Source: UQRS01 sp964481575
GTDB taxonomy: Bacteria; Bacillota; Clostridia; Oscillospirales; Acutalibacteraceae
Assembly: GCA_964481575.1 (NCBI GenBank)
Contig: CAYZTR010000001.1
Location: 120,557 to 184,556, forward strand
Direction of reading: 5' to 3'
Length of the DNA: 64,000 nucleotides
Made by a program: the position numbers and the translations under genes. Positions 16,837 through 24,774 of the stretch are shown here, in pieces. Numbering within the stretch: the stretch's first letter is position 1; every line of letters starts with the position of its first letter. Under the pieces are notes generated by a model. The model saw only the letters and a list, made by a program, of their open reading frames with translations. It did not search any database and had not been told where the DNA came from.

Positions 16837-17775
16837 TTAACGGAAGTAAACAACTTCTTCTTCTGGCTTGGAGGTGGGATTGGCGGTGATGACCTCCAGC
16901 ACCGGACCGGGACCGGTATAAAGCCGGTGTTTTTTGACCTTGACCTTGGCGGTAACCATGTACCATCCCCGGTTGCCCAGGGAGGCCGCCTGCTTATAAT
17001 CGCAGACCAGGCCCTGGTAGGCGATGTCTTCCACACAGCAGGTCATGCAGAACCGTCCGGCAATAAAGGTGTCCTTGGGGAGCCGCTGGGTGGCGGCCAG
17101 CCCCTTAAATTTCAGGGTTTTGCCGTCGTACTTGGATGGGTCGTCCATAATGTCCATGAAGAACAGCCCGAAGTCCTCGTCGGCAATGATCACCGGGTTG
17201 GCTTCCAGATCAAAGGGCAGGGGATCCTCAATGTCATCGTAGGCAATTTCCCCGTCCTTGTATTCGTAAATGATCTCCGCCCGGCGGTTCACCGCCCGGA
17301 CATCTTTATGGAAAGACAACTTGTCAAAATCCTTTTCGCACCGGTTAATGGCAATCATCTCGGCCAGGGCAAATTTGTCCAGCACCAGATTTCGCATGTT
17401 AGCCAGATACATGGGGTAGGTGGTGGCGTCCAGCAAAGTCAGCACCTGGTAGATTTGCCACCCCTTGGGCAGGGCGTTGATCAGATCCTGTAACAGCCAC
17501 ATGCCGTTGTATTCGATGATGATGCGCTCTGCTTTGGTACCCCGGTAGCAGGATTCCAGATATTCCGGTGTCAGCTGGCTTTGCTCCTCCAGGGTTTTGA
17601 TATAAATGTGTCCCTTGATTTTGGAGGTGTCCAGCTCCACCTCCCCCTCCTCACAGAGGATCACCAGTGTGGTGTCTCCGTCCTGAAAGTTGGGATTTTG
17701 CAGGGTGTCCTGCAAAAAGGTGGTTTTTCCCCCTTCCAGGAACCCGGTAAATAAGAAAACAGGTAACGTTGCCAT
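16837..17775 (-). CDS. CobW-like GTPase fused to a YcgQ/TIGR03943-type C-terminal domain
   Basis: The 312-residue protein opens with a P-loop of the CobW/COG0523 type (GFLEGGKTTF, 11-20) and a IIIEYNGMW segment where family members have an ETSG motif. The usual CXCC metal site is not seen; CEEGEVELDT takes its region. From about residue 214 the sequence changes to a domain that closely resembles the end of B. subtilis YcgQ-type proteins: DGKTLKFKG, LPKDTFIAGRFCMTCC (Cys243, Cys246, Cys247) and PVLEVITANP. YcgQ is zinc-regulated and works with a permease, so a metal transfer role is plausible but inferred. It follows the other CobW gene by 18 bases in one operon. Confidence 0.75.
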   Translation of the reverse strand: MATLPVFLFTGFLEGGKTTFLQDTLQNPNFQDGDTTLVILCEEGEVELDTSKIKGHIYIKTLEEQSQLTPEYLESCYRGTKAERIIIEYNGMWLLQDLINALPKGWQIYQVLTLLDATTYPMYLANMRNLVLDKFALAEMIAINRCEKDFDKLSFHKDVRAVNRRAEIIYEYKDGEIAYDDIEDPLPFDLEANPVIIADEDFGLFFMDIMDDPSKYDGKTLKFKGLAATQRLPKDTFIAGRFCMTCCVEDIAYQGLVCDYKQAASLGNRGWYMVTAKVKVKKHRLYTGPGPVLEVITANPTSKPEEEVVYFR

Positions 17776-17793
17776 GGTACGCCTCCCTCGCGG

Positions 17794-18867
17794 TTACAGT
17801 TGGAATAGGGTCTGCAGCGCATCCTCTTTCAAGCCGGAACCGATGACGCAGATGCGCCCGGTATAGTCGGCGGCGCCGTTGCGGACATTCTGCTCCTCCG
17901 GCACAAAGTCGAAGTGGATCCACTGGCCATCGGCGGCGGGTACAATGCCCTTGGCCCGGAGAATCATACCGTAGTTTTCGCTGTGATTCAGGGCGGACAA
18001 AATTTGCTCGATTTCTTCCAAGGTGTACTTCCGGGTGGTTTCTGCGCCCCAACTGGTAAAGATTTCGTCTGCATGATGATGGTGATGATCGTGATGGTGG
18101 TCATGGCCGTGCTCGTGGTCATGGTCGTGCTCGTGATCATGATGGTGCTCATGCTCGTGCTCGTGCTCGTGATCATGATGATGGTGATGCTCATGGCAGC
18201 TACAGTTCGGATCGTCGCATTCCTCCTCCTCCTCATGGTGATGGGCGGCGTGGAGCAACTCCTCCGCCAAGGAATGCCCGCCGTTCATGGCATCCAGCAT
18301 CTGGGCGCCGGTCAGCTCCTCCCAGGGAGTGGTGACAATGGCTGCCTTGGGGTTCTTTTCCCGCAGGAGGGCCACGGTGGCAGACAGCTTGGCATCTTCC
18401 AGCCCGGCGGTACGGGACAGGAAAATGGTGGAGGCGTTTTCCACCTGGTTGTTGTAGAATTCCCCGAAGTTCTTCATATACATTTTTGCTTTGGTGGCGT
18501 CAGCCACCGTGACAAATGCGTTCAGCACTACCGATTGGTCAGTGACGCTGGTGACCGCCTGAATCACGTCGGACAGCTTGCCTACACCGGAGGGCTCAAT
18601 GAGAATCCGGTCCGGGGCATAGTCGGCCAGTACCTTCTGCAAAGCCCGGCCGAAATCTCCCACCAGGGAGCAGCAAATGCAGCCGGAATTCATCTCGTTG
18701 ATCTGGACGCCGGCTTCCTTTAAAAAGCCACCGTCAATGCCAATTTCGCCGAATTCGTTCTCGATCAGGACGATTTTTTCCCCAGCGTAAGCCTCGGCAA
18801 TGAGCTTTTTAATCAGGGTGGTTTTCCCGGCGCCTAAAAAGCCGGAAAAAATATCAATTTTGGTCAT
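17794..18867 (-). CDS. CobW/COG0523 GTPase with a long His-rich metal-binding stretch
   Basis: The 357-residue protein belongs to the G3E metallochaperone GTPases that hand Zn, Co or Ni to client proteins. It starts MTKIDIFSGFLGAGKTTL (P-loop 9-16) and carries the metal site GCICC (62-66) and the ILIEPSG switch. Residues 209-265 are a run of His, Glu and Asp with a CDDPNCSCHEH knot, and a CobW C-terminal domain follows. The usual NKxD guanine motif is not obvious; FLSRTAG occupies its place. I chose the ATG at 18867, preceded by GGAAGG; longer in-frame readings lack family features. It is first in a two-gene operon with the CobW-YcgQ fusion. Confidence 0.92.
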   Translation of the reverse strand: MTKIDIFSGFLGAGKTTLIKKLIAEAYAGEKIVLIENEFGEIGIDGGFLKEAGVQINEMNSGCICCSLVGDFGRALQKVLADYAPDRILIEPSGVGKLSDVIQAVTSVTDQSVVLNAFVTVADATKAKMYMKNFGEFYNNQVENASTIFLSRTAGLEDAKLSATVALLREKNPKAAIVTTPWEELTGAQMLDAMNGGHSLAEELLHAAHHHEEEEECDDPNCSCHEHHHHHDHEHEHEHEHHHDHEHDHDHEHGHDHHHDHHHHHADEIFTSWGAETTRKYTLEEIEQILSALNHSENYGMILRAKGIVPAADGQWIHFDFVPEEQNVRNGAADYTGRICVIGSGLKEDALQTLFQL

Positions 18868-18906
18868 AGTAAGCACCTTCCAGGATGAATTTTTGTTCCG
18901 GTACTT

Positions 18907-18934
18907 ATTATACACCTTTTTTTTGAAAATGCAA
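18907..18934 (-). promoter_or_regulatory. Promoter of the CobW operon
   Basis: On the minus strand TTGCAT (18934-18929) and a perfect TATAAT (18912-18907) are 16 bases apart, 40 bases before the start codon. No clear Zur-type palindrome is seen here. Confidence 0.5.
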
Positions 18935-18962
18935 GGGATGGGAGCCACTTCTCCCGGGGGAG

Positions 18963-20480
18963 TCAGGCATGAACACAGGGTGCAGCCTTGCGGCGCAGGG
19001 CACCTTTCCGCAGGGTACGCAGCCGGGGAAGGTTCAGCAGGCCGTAGCCAACACATAAAATGGAAAGGCCGCCAATGGTTGTCGGCCAGCCGGCCGGCAA
19101 CAGTCCGGCTGCCAGCCAGGCCGCACCGCCGGATACAGCCGTCAGCAACAGGGGGCGGAAAATTTCCTGCCAAAGCTGGAGCCGGAGACCAGCCACCTTC
19201 AGCAGCCGGCGGATGTTCATGCTGGAGGTAAACATATTGGAAAAAATCATAATTCCCAGAAATCCCGGCAGCCCGTACCGGGGCACCAGCAGCAAAATGG
19301 CGGAAATGCGGAAGACCGAGTCGCACAGGTTGTACAGAAAGGAATGGGCCTGCTGCGTCATGCCTTTGAGTATGCCGTCACACACACTTTCCAAATACAT
19401 GAAGGGAACAATGGGGGACAGTACCCGCATCATATTCCCTACCGATTGGCTGTGATACAGAAGCTGCCCCAGGGCGGGGCCGTAAAGCCAGAAGCCCCCG
19501 GCAATGGGGATGGACAGCAGTAGGGTCAGTTCCACCACCCGCCCGGCGGAACGGCGAACGCCCTGCATGTTTCCCTTTGCATAATCGGCGGAAATTTCGG
19601 GCAGCAGCAGGGTGGATACAGAGGACAGAAAGGAGGCCGGAAAAAACAGCAGGGGAATGGTCATGCCTTTCAGTTCCCCAAAGGCGGCGATGCCCAGCGC
19701 CGCCGTCCCTGCATAGGCTGAGAGGCACCAGGGAATCAGCATGTTTTCGGCTGAATGCAGCAGGGTGGAGAGGTAGCGGCTGCCGGTGATGGGTGCGGAG
19801 GTGCAGATCAACGTGCGGAATTCCAACGTCGCGCCGGGAGCCTTGGTTAGCTTGCGGTTGTGCAGCCCCAGGGCGCCCAGATAAAAGGCACAGGAGCAAA
19901 ATTCCGCAATGGTGTCCCCCAGGATGATGGCCGCGCAGGCAGAACCCAGATCCGTCTGCCCTAGCCGTAACAGCAGGAACATGACAATGCCAATGCGGAT
20001 GATCTGTTCCAGTATCTGGGCGGACGAAGGAATGACGGTATTGCTGCCGGTAATGAAGTAACCACGGATTACGGCTGACACGGCCATGCAGGGCAGGGAG
20101 AAGCAGAAGATCCGGATGGACAGGGCTGCGGTGCCTTCTGCCAGAAAACAGGTGGCGATGAAATCGGACAGCAGAAAAAAGGCCCCGCCGGACAGGCAGG
20201 CAATGGCGGCGGCCAGCACCGAAGTCAGAGCCACCGGCCGCATTCGGGAGCGGTCATCCGGCAGGGCAGCCAGCCGGTTCATCAGGGCAGGCGGCAGCCC
20301 TGCCCCGGCGGTGTGGGCCAGCACATAAACCGAAAAAACCAGCTGATACAGCCCCATACCCTGGGCGCCGACTTTGGCCGCCATCCAGATGCGGAACAGG
20401 ATTCCCATGCCCCGGATCAGAAAGGCGGTCACTGTCAAAATCATGGTGTTTTTAATAAATTTCCCCTGCTGCAAGGCCAT
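18963..20480 (-). CDS. SpoVB-like polysaccharide/lipid flippase (MVF superfamily)
   Basis: A 505-residue, strongly hydrophobic protein with about fourteen membrane helices. FIKNTMILTVTAFLIRGMG near the start, GLYQLVFSVYVL and the following helices resemble stage V sporulation protein B and related lipid II or oligosaccharide flippases, which move lipid-linked wall precursors across the membrane. The ATG at 20480 has only three bases between AGGAG and the start codon; an in-frame TTG two codons later (20474) would be spaced better, so the exact start is uncertain. It stands alone. A MurJ-like or capsule role cannot be excluded. Confidence 0.8.
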   Translation of the reverse strand: MALQQGKFIKNTMILTVTAFLIRGMGILFRIWMAAKVGAQGMGLYQLVFSVYVLAHTAGAGLPPALMNRLAALPDDRSRMRPVALTSVLAAAIACLSGGAFFLLSDFIATCFLAEGTAALSIRIFCFSLPCMAVSAVIRGYFITGSNTVIPSSAQILEQIIRIGIVMFLLLRLGQTDLGSACAAIILGDTIAEFCSCAFYLGALGLHNRKLTKAPGATLEFRTLICTSAPITGSRYLSTLLHSAENMLIPWCLSAYAGTAALGIAAFGELKGMTIPLLFFPASFLSSVSTLLLPEISADYAKGNMQGVRRSAGRVVELTLLLSIPIAGGFWLYGPALGQLLYHSQSVGNMMRVLSPIVPFMYLESVCDGILKGMTQQAHSFLYNLCDSVFRISAILLLVPRYGLPGFLGIMIFSNMFTSSMNIRRLLKVAGLRLQLWQEIFRPLLLTAVSGGAAWLAAGLLPAGWPTTIGGLSILCVGYGLLNLPRLRTLRKGALRRKAAPCVHA

Positions 20481-20654
20481 CCACTCCTAGTTTCATTCGT
20501 TATAATATATCGGACTTGGCCGGAGAATATGCAGGAAGTGAATACGGGGGCTGGCGGTTGTGGCAAGCTCCTTTGTTCGGGAAGCCTGAAAGGCGGTCCG
20601 TCTGCAGCCGCCCGGGTGTGCCGGCGGATGTTTGGAGCCACAGGATAAAAAGCG

Positions 20655-20690
20655 AAAAAAATCCGAACCCGTTGTTGACGGGTTCGGATC
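20655..20690 (-). terminator. Terminator of the PadR-HAAS operon
   Basis: On the minus strand GATCCGAACCCGT pairs with ACGGGTTCGGAT around CAACA and is followed by seven T residues. It lies 17 bases after the stop of the secreted protein gene. Confidence 0.9.
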
Positions 20691-20706
20691 GGTTCCAAGC
20701 GCTGTG

Positions 20707-21198
20707 TTAATAAAGATTGCCGTTTTCGTCGCAAGACAGGGAAACGCTGACGTCTTTTGATTCAACTGTAATAAGGGCCACTTTTCTTACAAAGGTGCCG
20801 TTGGCTGTGGCGGTATTTCCGGAGGCGGAAGCAGAGGCGGTTTTCAACGACCAGGCAGAATCGCTGATGGCGTAGGAGTACGAAGCGTCCAGACAAGTGG
20901 CGCTGGATCCGGTGTACCGGAAGGTGCCGCTTACAGTAAAGGTGAAAAGTAATTCTCCAGTAGAGGCGTTTTTAACCGTAGTTGATTTTTGTCCGCTTTT
21001 GGTGCCGCTGGCTCTGGCTTTAGACAGGGTCTCGTAAACCTCAGTGACAATGGTATATCCGTCTTCGGTATATTCCGTGGTTCGGCGAATCAATTGTTGC
21101 GCCTCAGCGGGATATGCAGAATCGGCTGAAACCGGCATTGCACAAAAAAGGCAGAGACACAACAGGGCGCAAAGCATAAAAGATACGGTTTGTTTCAT
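20707..21198 (-). CDS. Small secreted beta-rich protein in the PadR operon
   Basis: A 163-residue protein with a clear Sec signal peptide (MKQTVSFMLCALLCLCLFC, cleavage near VSADS at 24-26). The rest is Ser/Thr/Ala-rich with strands such as LFTFTVSGTFRYTGSSATC and no enzyme motif. It resembles short secreted proteins common in clostridial genomes for which no role is known. Two Cys residues in the mature part could form a disulphide. It is the last gene of the padR operon, 39 bases after the HAAS copy, with a good ribosome site (TGGAGG). An envelope-stress link is possible from context only. Confidence 0.7.
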   Translation of the reverse strand: MKQTVSFMLCALLCLCLFCAMPVSADSAYPAEAQQLIRRTTEYTEDGYTIVTEVYETLSKARASGTKSGQKSTTVKNASTGELLFTFTVSGTFRYTGSSATCLDASYSYAISDSAWSLKTASASASGNTATANGTFVRKVALITVESKDVSVSLSCDENGNLY

Positions 21199-21237
21199 AC
21201 AGTAACCTCCAGTTTAATCATGCGAATAGACTTCTTC

Positions 21238-21609
21238 CTATGTAACTATAGCAGGGCCGATTATCGTTATTGTAGCTTCGTGGCGTGCGTTCCAAATCAT
21301 CATTATGATAAACGTAATGATCATGCCTATAATGACAATGAGCAACGCCAGAATGACGATCCGCCGCACCATAGCGGTGCGGTTCAGCTCTTTCTTGATT
21401 TGTTCTTTGTCCAAAGAGGAAAGGTATTCAGCAGCGAATTCCCGGGGGTCTCCAAAATGGGCCGTAAGGGCTGCCCGGTCAGCATCGGGGTGTGCTTCCA
21501 GAAAATCCGAAATATGATCCTGGAGATCCGCTGTTAACCGTTTCCGATAAGCTGCGGGACAGGCACGCTGCACCTGGCGGTAATATTTTTTCACCATTTG
21601 TTCTGTCAT
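21238..21609 (-). CDS. HAAS-domain membrane protein, copy 2, shortened by a nonsense change
   Basis: The 123-residue protein has an N-terminal helical HAAS (DUF1700-like) domain (MTEQMVKKYYRQVQRACP through FGDPREFAAEYL) and one membrane helix (about 84-106). Proteins of this kind pair with PadR regulators in Firmicutes and probably take part in membrane signalling. Compared with the neighbouring copy it stops nine codons early: the Ser codon TCG of copy 1 is TAG here, and the following frame still reads EEVYSHD, matching EGIYSHD. The ribosome site AAAGGAG is intact, so it is likely still made. Confidence 0.82.
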   Translation of the reverse strand: MTEQMVKKYYRQVQRACPAAYRKRLTADLQDHISDFLEAHPDADRAALTAHFGDPREFAAEYLSSLDKEQIKKELNRTAMVRRIVILALLIVIIGMIITFIIMMIWNARHEATITIIGPAIVT

Positions 21610-21689
21610 GCTGCTGCTCCTTTTCCGTGGACTTCCGGTTTGGCGTTATGATTTGCTGCCGTGTTTCTGGGGTAGGATTTTCCATGCAG

Positions 21690-22088
21690 TTAATCATGCG
21701 AATAGATTCCTTCCGATGTAACTATGGCAGGGTCGGTTGTTATTATTGTTGTAATTTCGTGGTGTTCGTTCCAAATTATCATTGTAACAAGCGTAATGGT
21801 GATGCCCACAATGACAATGAGCAACGCCAGGATGATGCCCCGCCGCACAATCGCAGTGCGGTTCAGCTCTTTCTTGATTTGTTCTTTGTCCAAAGAGGAA
21901 AGGTATTCAGCAGCGAATTCCCGGGGGTCTCCAAAATGGGCCGTAAGGGCTGCCCGGTCAGCATCGGGGTGTGCTTCCAGAAAATCCGAAATATGATCCT
22001 GGAGATCCGCTGTTAACCGTTTCCGATAAGCTGCGGGACAGGCACGCTGCACTTGGCGGCAATATTTTTTCACCAATTGCTCTGTCAT
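21690..22088 (-). CDS. HAAS-domain membrane protein, copy 1
   Basis: The 132-residue full-length copy is virtually identical to its downstream twin over the first 78 residues and differs in the membrane helix and tail (ends TSEGIYSHD). The N-terminal helical domain is cytoplasmic; the single helix lies near residues 84-106. Its ribosome site (AAAGGAG) overlaps the padR stop codon, so translation is coupled to the regulator. I infer a PadR-HAAS sensing pair; the signal is unknown. Confidence 0.82.
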   Translation of the reverse strand: MTEQLVKKYCRQVQRACPAAYRKRLTADLQDHISDFLEAHPDADRAALTAHFGDPREFAAEYLSSLDKEQIKKELNRTAIVRRGIILALLIVIVGITITLVTMIIWNEHHEITTIITTDPAIVTSEGIYSHD

Positions 22089-22092
22089 GCTG

Positions 22093-22446
22093 CTACTCCT
22101 TTTCCATAGATTCCAGGTCTGTTACCCCTAAGATGGACAAAACGCCGTAACAAATGGAAAGATACTCCTTCCGCAGGGCCTCCGCATAGGAGGCACCTGC
22201 CGGCTCCAAATGATAGTACACCCGGACCCGGCGTTTGCCGATTTGCCGCTTTTGGCCGGAGATCATGCCCTTGTCCTCCAACCGATAGAGGATGGGATAC
22301 ATGGAACTTTCCTGCAACGTGTAACGGCCGCCGCTGCGTTCTTCCAACGTCTGCGCCAGCTGATACCCGTACATATCCTGCTCCTTTAACAGGGTCAACA
22401 GCAGTAATTCCACCGTCCCCCGTTTGATCCCTTCGGCTAAAGCCAT
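22093..22446 (-). CDS. PadR family transcriptional regulator
   Basis: A protein of about 117 residues with the winged-helix pattern typical of PadR: RGTVELLLLTLL, MYGYQLAQTLEERS, the beta-wing YTLQESSMYPILYRLEDKGMI and a C-terminal helix for dimer contact. It usually represses its own operon and responds to phenolic or antimicrobial compounds. I chose the ATG at 22446; a GTG three codons upstream (22455) is also possible and neither has a strong ribosome site. It heads an operon with two HAAS genes and a secreted protein and has a near-consensus promoter at 22483-22512. Confidence 0.9.
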   Translation of the reverse strand: MALAEGIKRGTVELLLLTLLKEQDMYGYQLAQTLEERSGGRYTLQESSMYPILYRLEDKGMISGQKRQIGKRRVRVYYHLEPAGASYAEALRKEYLSICYGVLSILGVTDLESMEKE

Positions 22447-22482
22447 CTTCAGCACACCGTTTCTGTTTTAATTTGCCTTTGA

Positions 22483-22512
22483 ATTATACACCAAGCACTT
22501 CCTTTTTGTCAA
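22483..22512 (-). promoter_or_regulatory. Consensus promoter of the padR operon
   Basis: On the minus strand TTGACA (22512-22507) and TATAAT (22488-22483) are perfect consensus hexamers, 18 bases apart. Such a strong promoter fits an autorepressed operon. Confidence 0.7.
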
Positions 22513-22529
22513 TCATTACGGAAATTTCT

Positions 22530-22555
22530 ATGTTTACATTACTAGTATAAGACAT
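22530..22555. promoter_or_regulatory. ATGT...ACAT element between divergent promoters, possible PadR site
   Basis: An ATGT half (22530) and ACAT halves (22536 and 22552) flank a perfect TACTAGTA dyad (22540-22547). PadR-family operators often carry ATGT/ACAT arms. It lies between the padR promoter and the protease promoter. The symmetry is imperfect, so this is a guess. Confidence 0.3.
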
Positions 22556-22594
22556 ATATTTTTTCAATTCAATACTATTCATCAAAATATATTC

Positions 22595-22623
22595 TTGACA
22601 AATGTAATATAATGAATTATAAT
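22595..22623 (+). promoter_or_regulatory. Perfect consensus promoter of the papain-like protease gene
   Basis: TTGACA (22595-22600) and TATAAT (22618-22623) are 17 bases apart, an exact sigmaA consensus in very AT-rich DNA. The leader is about 55 bases and ends in the ribosome site GGGAGGT. Confidence 0.75.
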
Positions 22624-22685
22624 AAAATTATAATGAGGCGATCATCGTTTGTTAGAGCAAATGTTAAAAAAGGGAGGTAAAAACT

Positions 22686-24656
22686 ATGTGGTTGAAACGG
22701 GTTTTGTCTGGCGTATTGGTGGGAGTGTTGGTTAGTTTGAATATATCAGGGGTATCAGCATTTGCATTGGATGCTGATAATGTGGTGCCTGAAACTTATG
22801 AAAGTGCAGTTGATTCAACTGAAAATATATTTAGAGGTGGTTTTCTTCCAGAAGATGAGGGCTTTTTTGAGGACGTGGCACAATCTTCTCATGCAGCAAA
22901 TGTTAGTAACACCTCAATTTTAGGGAACAGTAGTTTGCCTTCCAGCGTGGATTTGTCTGCAACATCTTATTTTCCTCCTATTGCCGATCAAACTGTAAAT
23001 GGGCCTTGTGCTTCTTTTGCTACAACCTATTATCAATTTACATATGAAGTTGCCAAATTAAACAATTGGACGGACGTTGCAACAAACACAGCGCATCAAA
23101 TGAGCCCCGGATTTACTTATGCATATGCTAGTCTAGCAGGTGATTCGGAGGGAAGTAGCATTCAAGGCAATTTTCAAGTGCTGCAAATGCAGGGGTGTCT
23201 TTCAATTGCAGATTCTCCCTATGTATCGACAACAACTGGTTTACATACGCAATGTTCAGATGAAGAATTATTGCGCAAGGCTTTAAAAACTCGTGTTGCT
23301 GATTATAAGACTGTTTCCTTTGCTAATTCAAGCAGTTCTACACCAATTACAAACGTAAACAGCGAAGCAATCGTCACAATCAAAAGTCTCCTTTCTGATG
23401 GGCATGTTTTAACCTTTGGAACCAGTGCGGATTTTGTAGTCGACAATCCTAATGCTTATCAACAAACCATATTCTATACGAAGTATTCTGCTCAAATGCG
23501 CCATGTTATGACAATAGTGGGTTATGATGATGCTTATTATTATGATATGAATGGTGATGGTATAAAAACAGCAAATGAGTATGGAGCGTTGAAAGTAGTA
23601 AATTCTTGGGGACATAATTCAGGAGGAGTTAATTTTTCCGGTTATTATTGGGTAATGTATGATGCACTAAATGTAAAATCTTCCGATGCGTCATTGAACG
23701 GAACAAATCGTTGTAGCTTTTGCTTTGATGTTGAGCTTTCTTTTGATGGAACACAACTAACCGAAAGAATAACGAATTATTTGGTTAATTATATTGAGGT
23801 AGCTAATTATGACCCGCAATGTTATATGCGGTTGGATTATCACTTCGCAAATGTGTCGGACGATTCAAGTTCAAGGATCGCACTATATAGAGAACCTATA
23901 CAAGAAACATCAGTAGCAAATTATACAAGAATTTCACCTAACTTTATAATTCGGTATAATACATATAATGCCAGCTCCATAGTTTATTTGGATCTATCTG
24001 CATATATGCAAGAGGTTAGCTTAGCAGAGCTTTATAATTATCAGTGGGGAATTGCAGTGCGATTCGAAAATAATGGCCTTTTTTCTGGAACCATGCAAAT
24101 TAGGAGTAATACTGCATCTTTGTCTGCATCCAAATCAATCACATTTCTAAATAATGATCCAGAAATTGAAAAAATTGCATTTGTACGAGCAACTGCTGCG
24201 GGGGAAACATATTCCACCATTTATAAGAATGGTGCTTATTATGTGCAAGGTGTGTCCAGCAGTACACGATTCAACCGGTTTATTTATAATTACGGAGAAA
24301 CTTATGATTATACTGGCGATATTAACTTTACCTCTGTGAGCAGTAAAGATGATCTGGAATTGCTTGGTACAGGAGATCAATTTACGCGCGGTACCTCTAC
24401 CACGATTTTTACAATTGTGATAACAGGAGATGTAAATGGGGATGGAGTGCTGTCTGTAAGCGATGTAGTCGTTTTGAGGCAATTAGTATTAAATGGCACA
24501 TCATCTGATGCTTTGTTACTTGCAGGAGATATAAACGGAGATAATGCGCTTACTAGTTCCGATGTAGTTTTACTAAGGCAAATGATTCTGGATACCTCTT
24601 CTATTTCTGCGGAAGAATTTGCCGTTTTGGAAGCGCAAGAATATGTTAAATACTAA
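22686..24656 (+). CDS. Secreted papain-like (C1A) cysteine protease with a dockerin
   Basis: The 656-residue protein has a signal peptide (1-26), a pro-region and a C1A peptidase domain (about 85-355). The likely catalytic residues are Cys108 in DQTVNGPCASFA, His273 in MRHVMTIVGYDD and Asn306 in LKVVNSWG. A beta-rich middle region follows, then a two-repeat dockerin (GDVNGDGVLSVSDVVVLRQ and GDINGDNALTSSDVVLLRQ) near the end. The gene is strikingly AT-rich: a sampled 60-base line at 23041 is 40% GC against 60% for one in proA. This suggests separate acquisition or different codon pressure. It may trim scaffold-bound proteins or host proteins; substrates are unknown. Confidence 0.9.
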   Translation: MWLKRVLSGVLVGVLVSLNISGVSAFALDADNVVPETYESAVDSTENIFRGGFLPEDEGFFEDVAQSSHAANVSNTSILGNSSLPSSVDLSATSYFPPIADQTVNGPCASFATTYYQFTYEVAKLNNWTDVATNTAHQMSPGFTYAYASLAGDSEGSSIQGNFQVLQMQGCLSIADSPYVSTTTGLHTQCSDEELLRKALKTRVADYKTVSFANSSSSTPITNVNSEAIVTIKSLLSDGHVLTFGTSADFVVDNPNAYQQTIFYTKYSAQMRHVMTIVGYDDAYYYDMNGDGIKTANEYGALKVVNSWGHNSGGVNFSGYYWVMYDALNVKSSDASLNGTNRCSFCFDVELSFDGTQLTERITNYLVNYIEVANYDPQCYMRLDYHFANVSDDSSSRIALYREPIQETSVANYTRISPNFIIRYNTYNASSIVYLDLSAYMQEVSLAELYNYQWGIAVRFENNGLFSGTMQIRSNTASLSASKSITFLNNDPEIEKIAFVRATAAGETYSTIYKNGAYYVQGVSSSTRFNRFIYNYGETYDYTGDINFTSVSSKDDLELLGTGDQFTRGTSTTIFTIVITGDVNGDGVLSVSDVVVLRQLVLNGTSSDALLLAGDINGDNALTSSDVVLLRQMILDTSSISAEEFAVLEAQEYVKY

Positions 24657-24698
24657 AAATAATATTTTCTCTGAAATAGTTGATCTTCGCTGAAATAG

Positions 24699-24727
24699 TT
24701 GCGCTTTCGAATATTTTATAGTATAAT
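24699..24727 (+). promoter_or_regulatory. Promoter of the 24775-25527 gene
   Basis: TTGCGC (24699-24704) and a perfect TATAAT (24722-24727) are 17 bases apart. The stretch ATTTTATAGTATA is also found before the related pseudogene at 27082, showing common descent of the upstream regions. Confidence 0.5.
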
Positions 24728-24774
24728 ATAACAAATAGAGCAAACCATTGCTTTATGAGAAAGGAGCGTTCGTT

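Larger units (their letters stand above)
21215..22112. repeat. Tandem duplication of a HAAS-domain gene with its ribosome site
   Basis: Two direct copies of about 420 bases (roughly 21215-21633 and 21691-22112) are nearly identical, including the ribosome site and the bases after the frame. The N-terminal coding part is virtually unchanged while the membrane-helix and tail regions have diverged. No insertion sequence ends are visible, so simple tandem duplication is the likely origin. Confidence 0.9.

Noticed and set aside
18060..18245. Short-period repeat of CAT/CAC-like triplets, could be mistaken for a CRISPR or tandem repeat array
   Set aside because: It simply encodes the His-rich segment of the CobW GTPase; no spacers or regular repeat unit exist.
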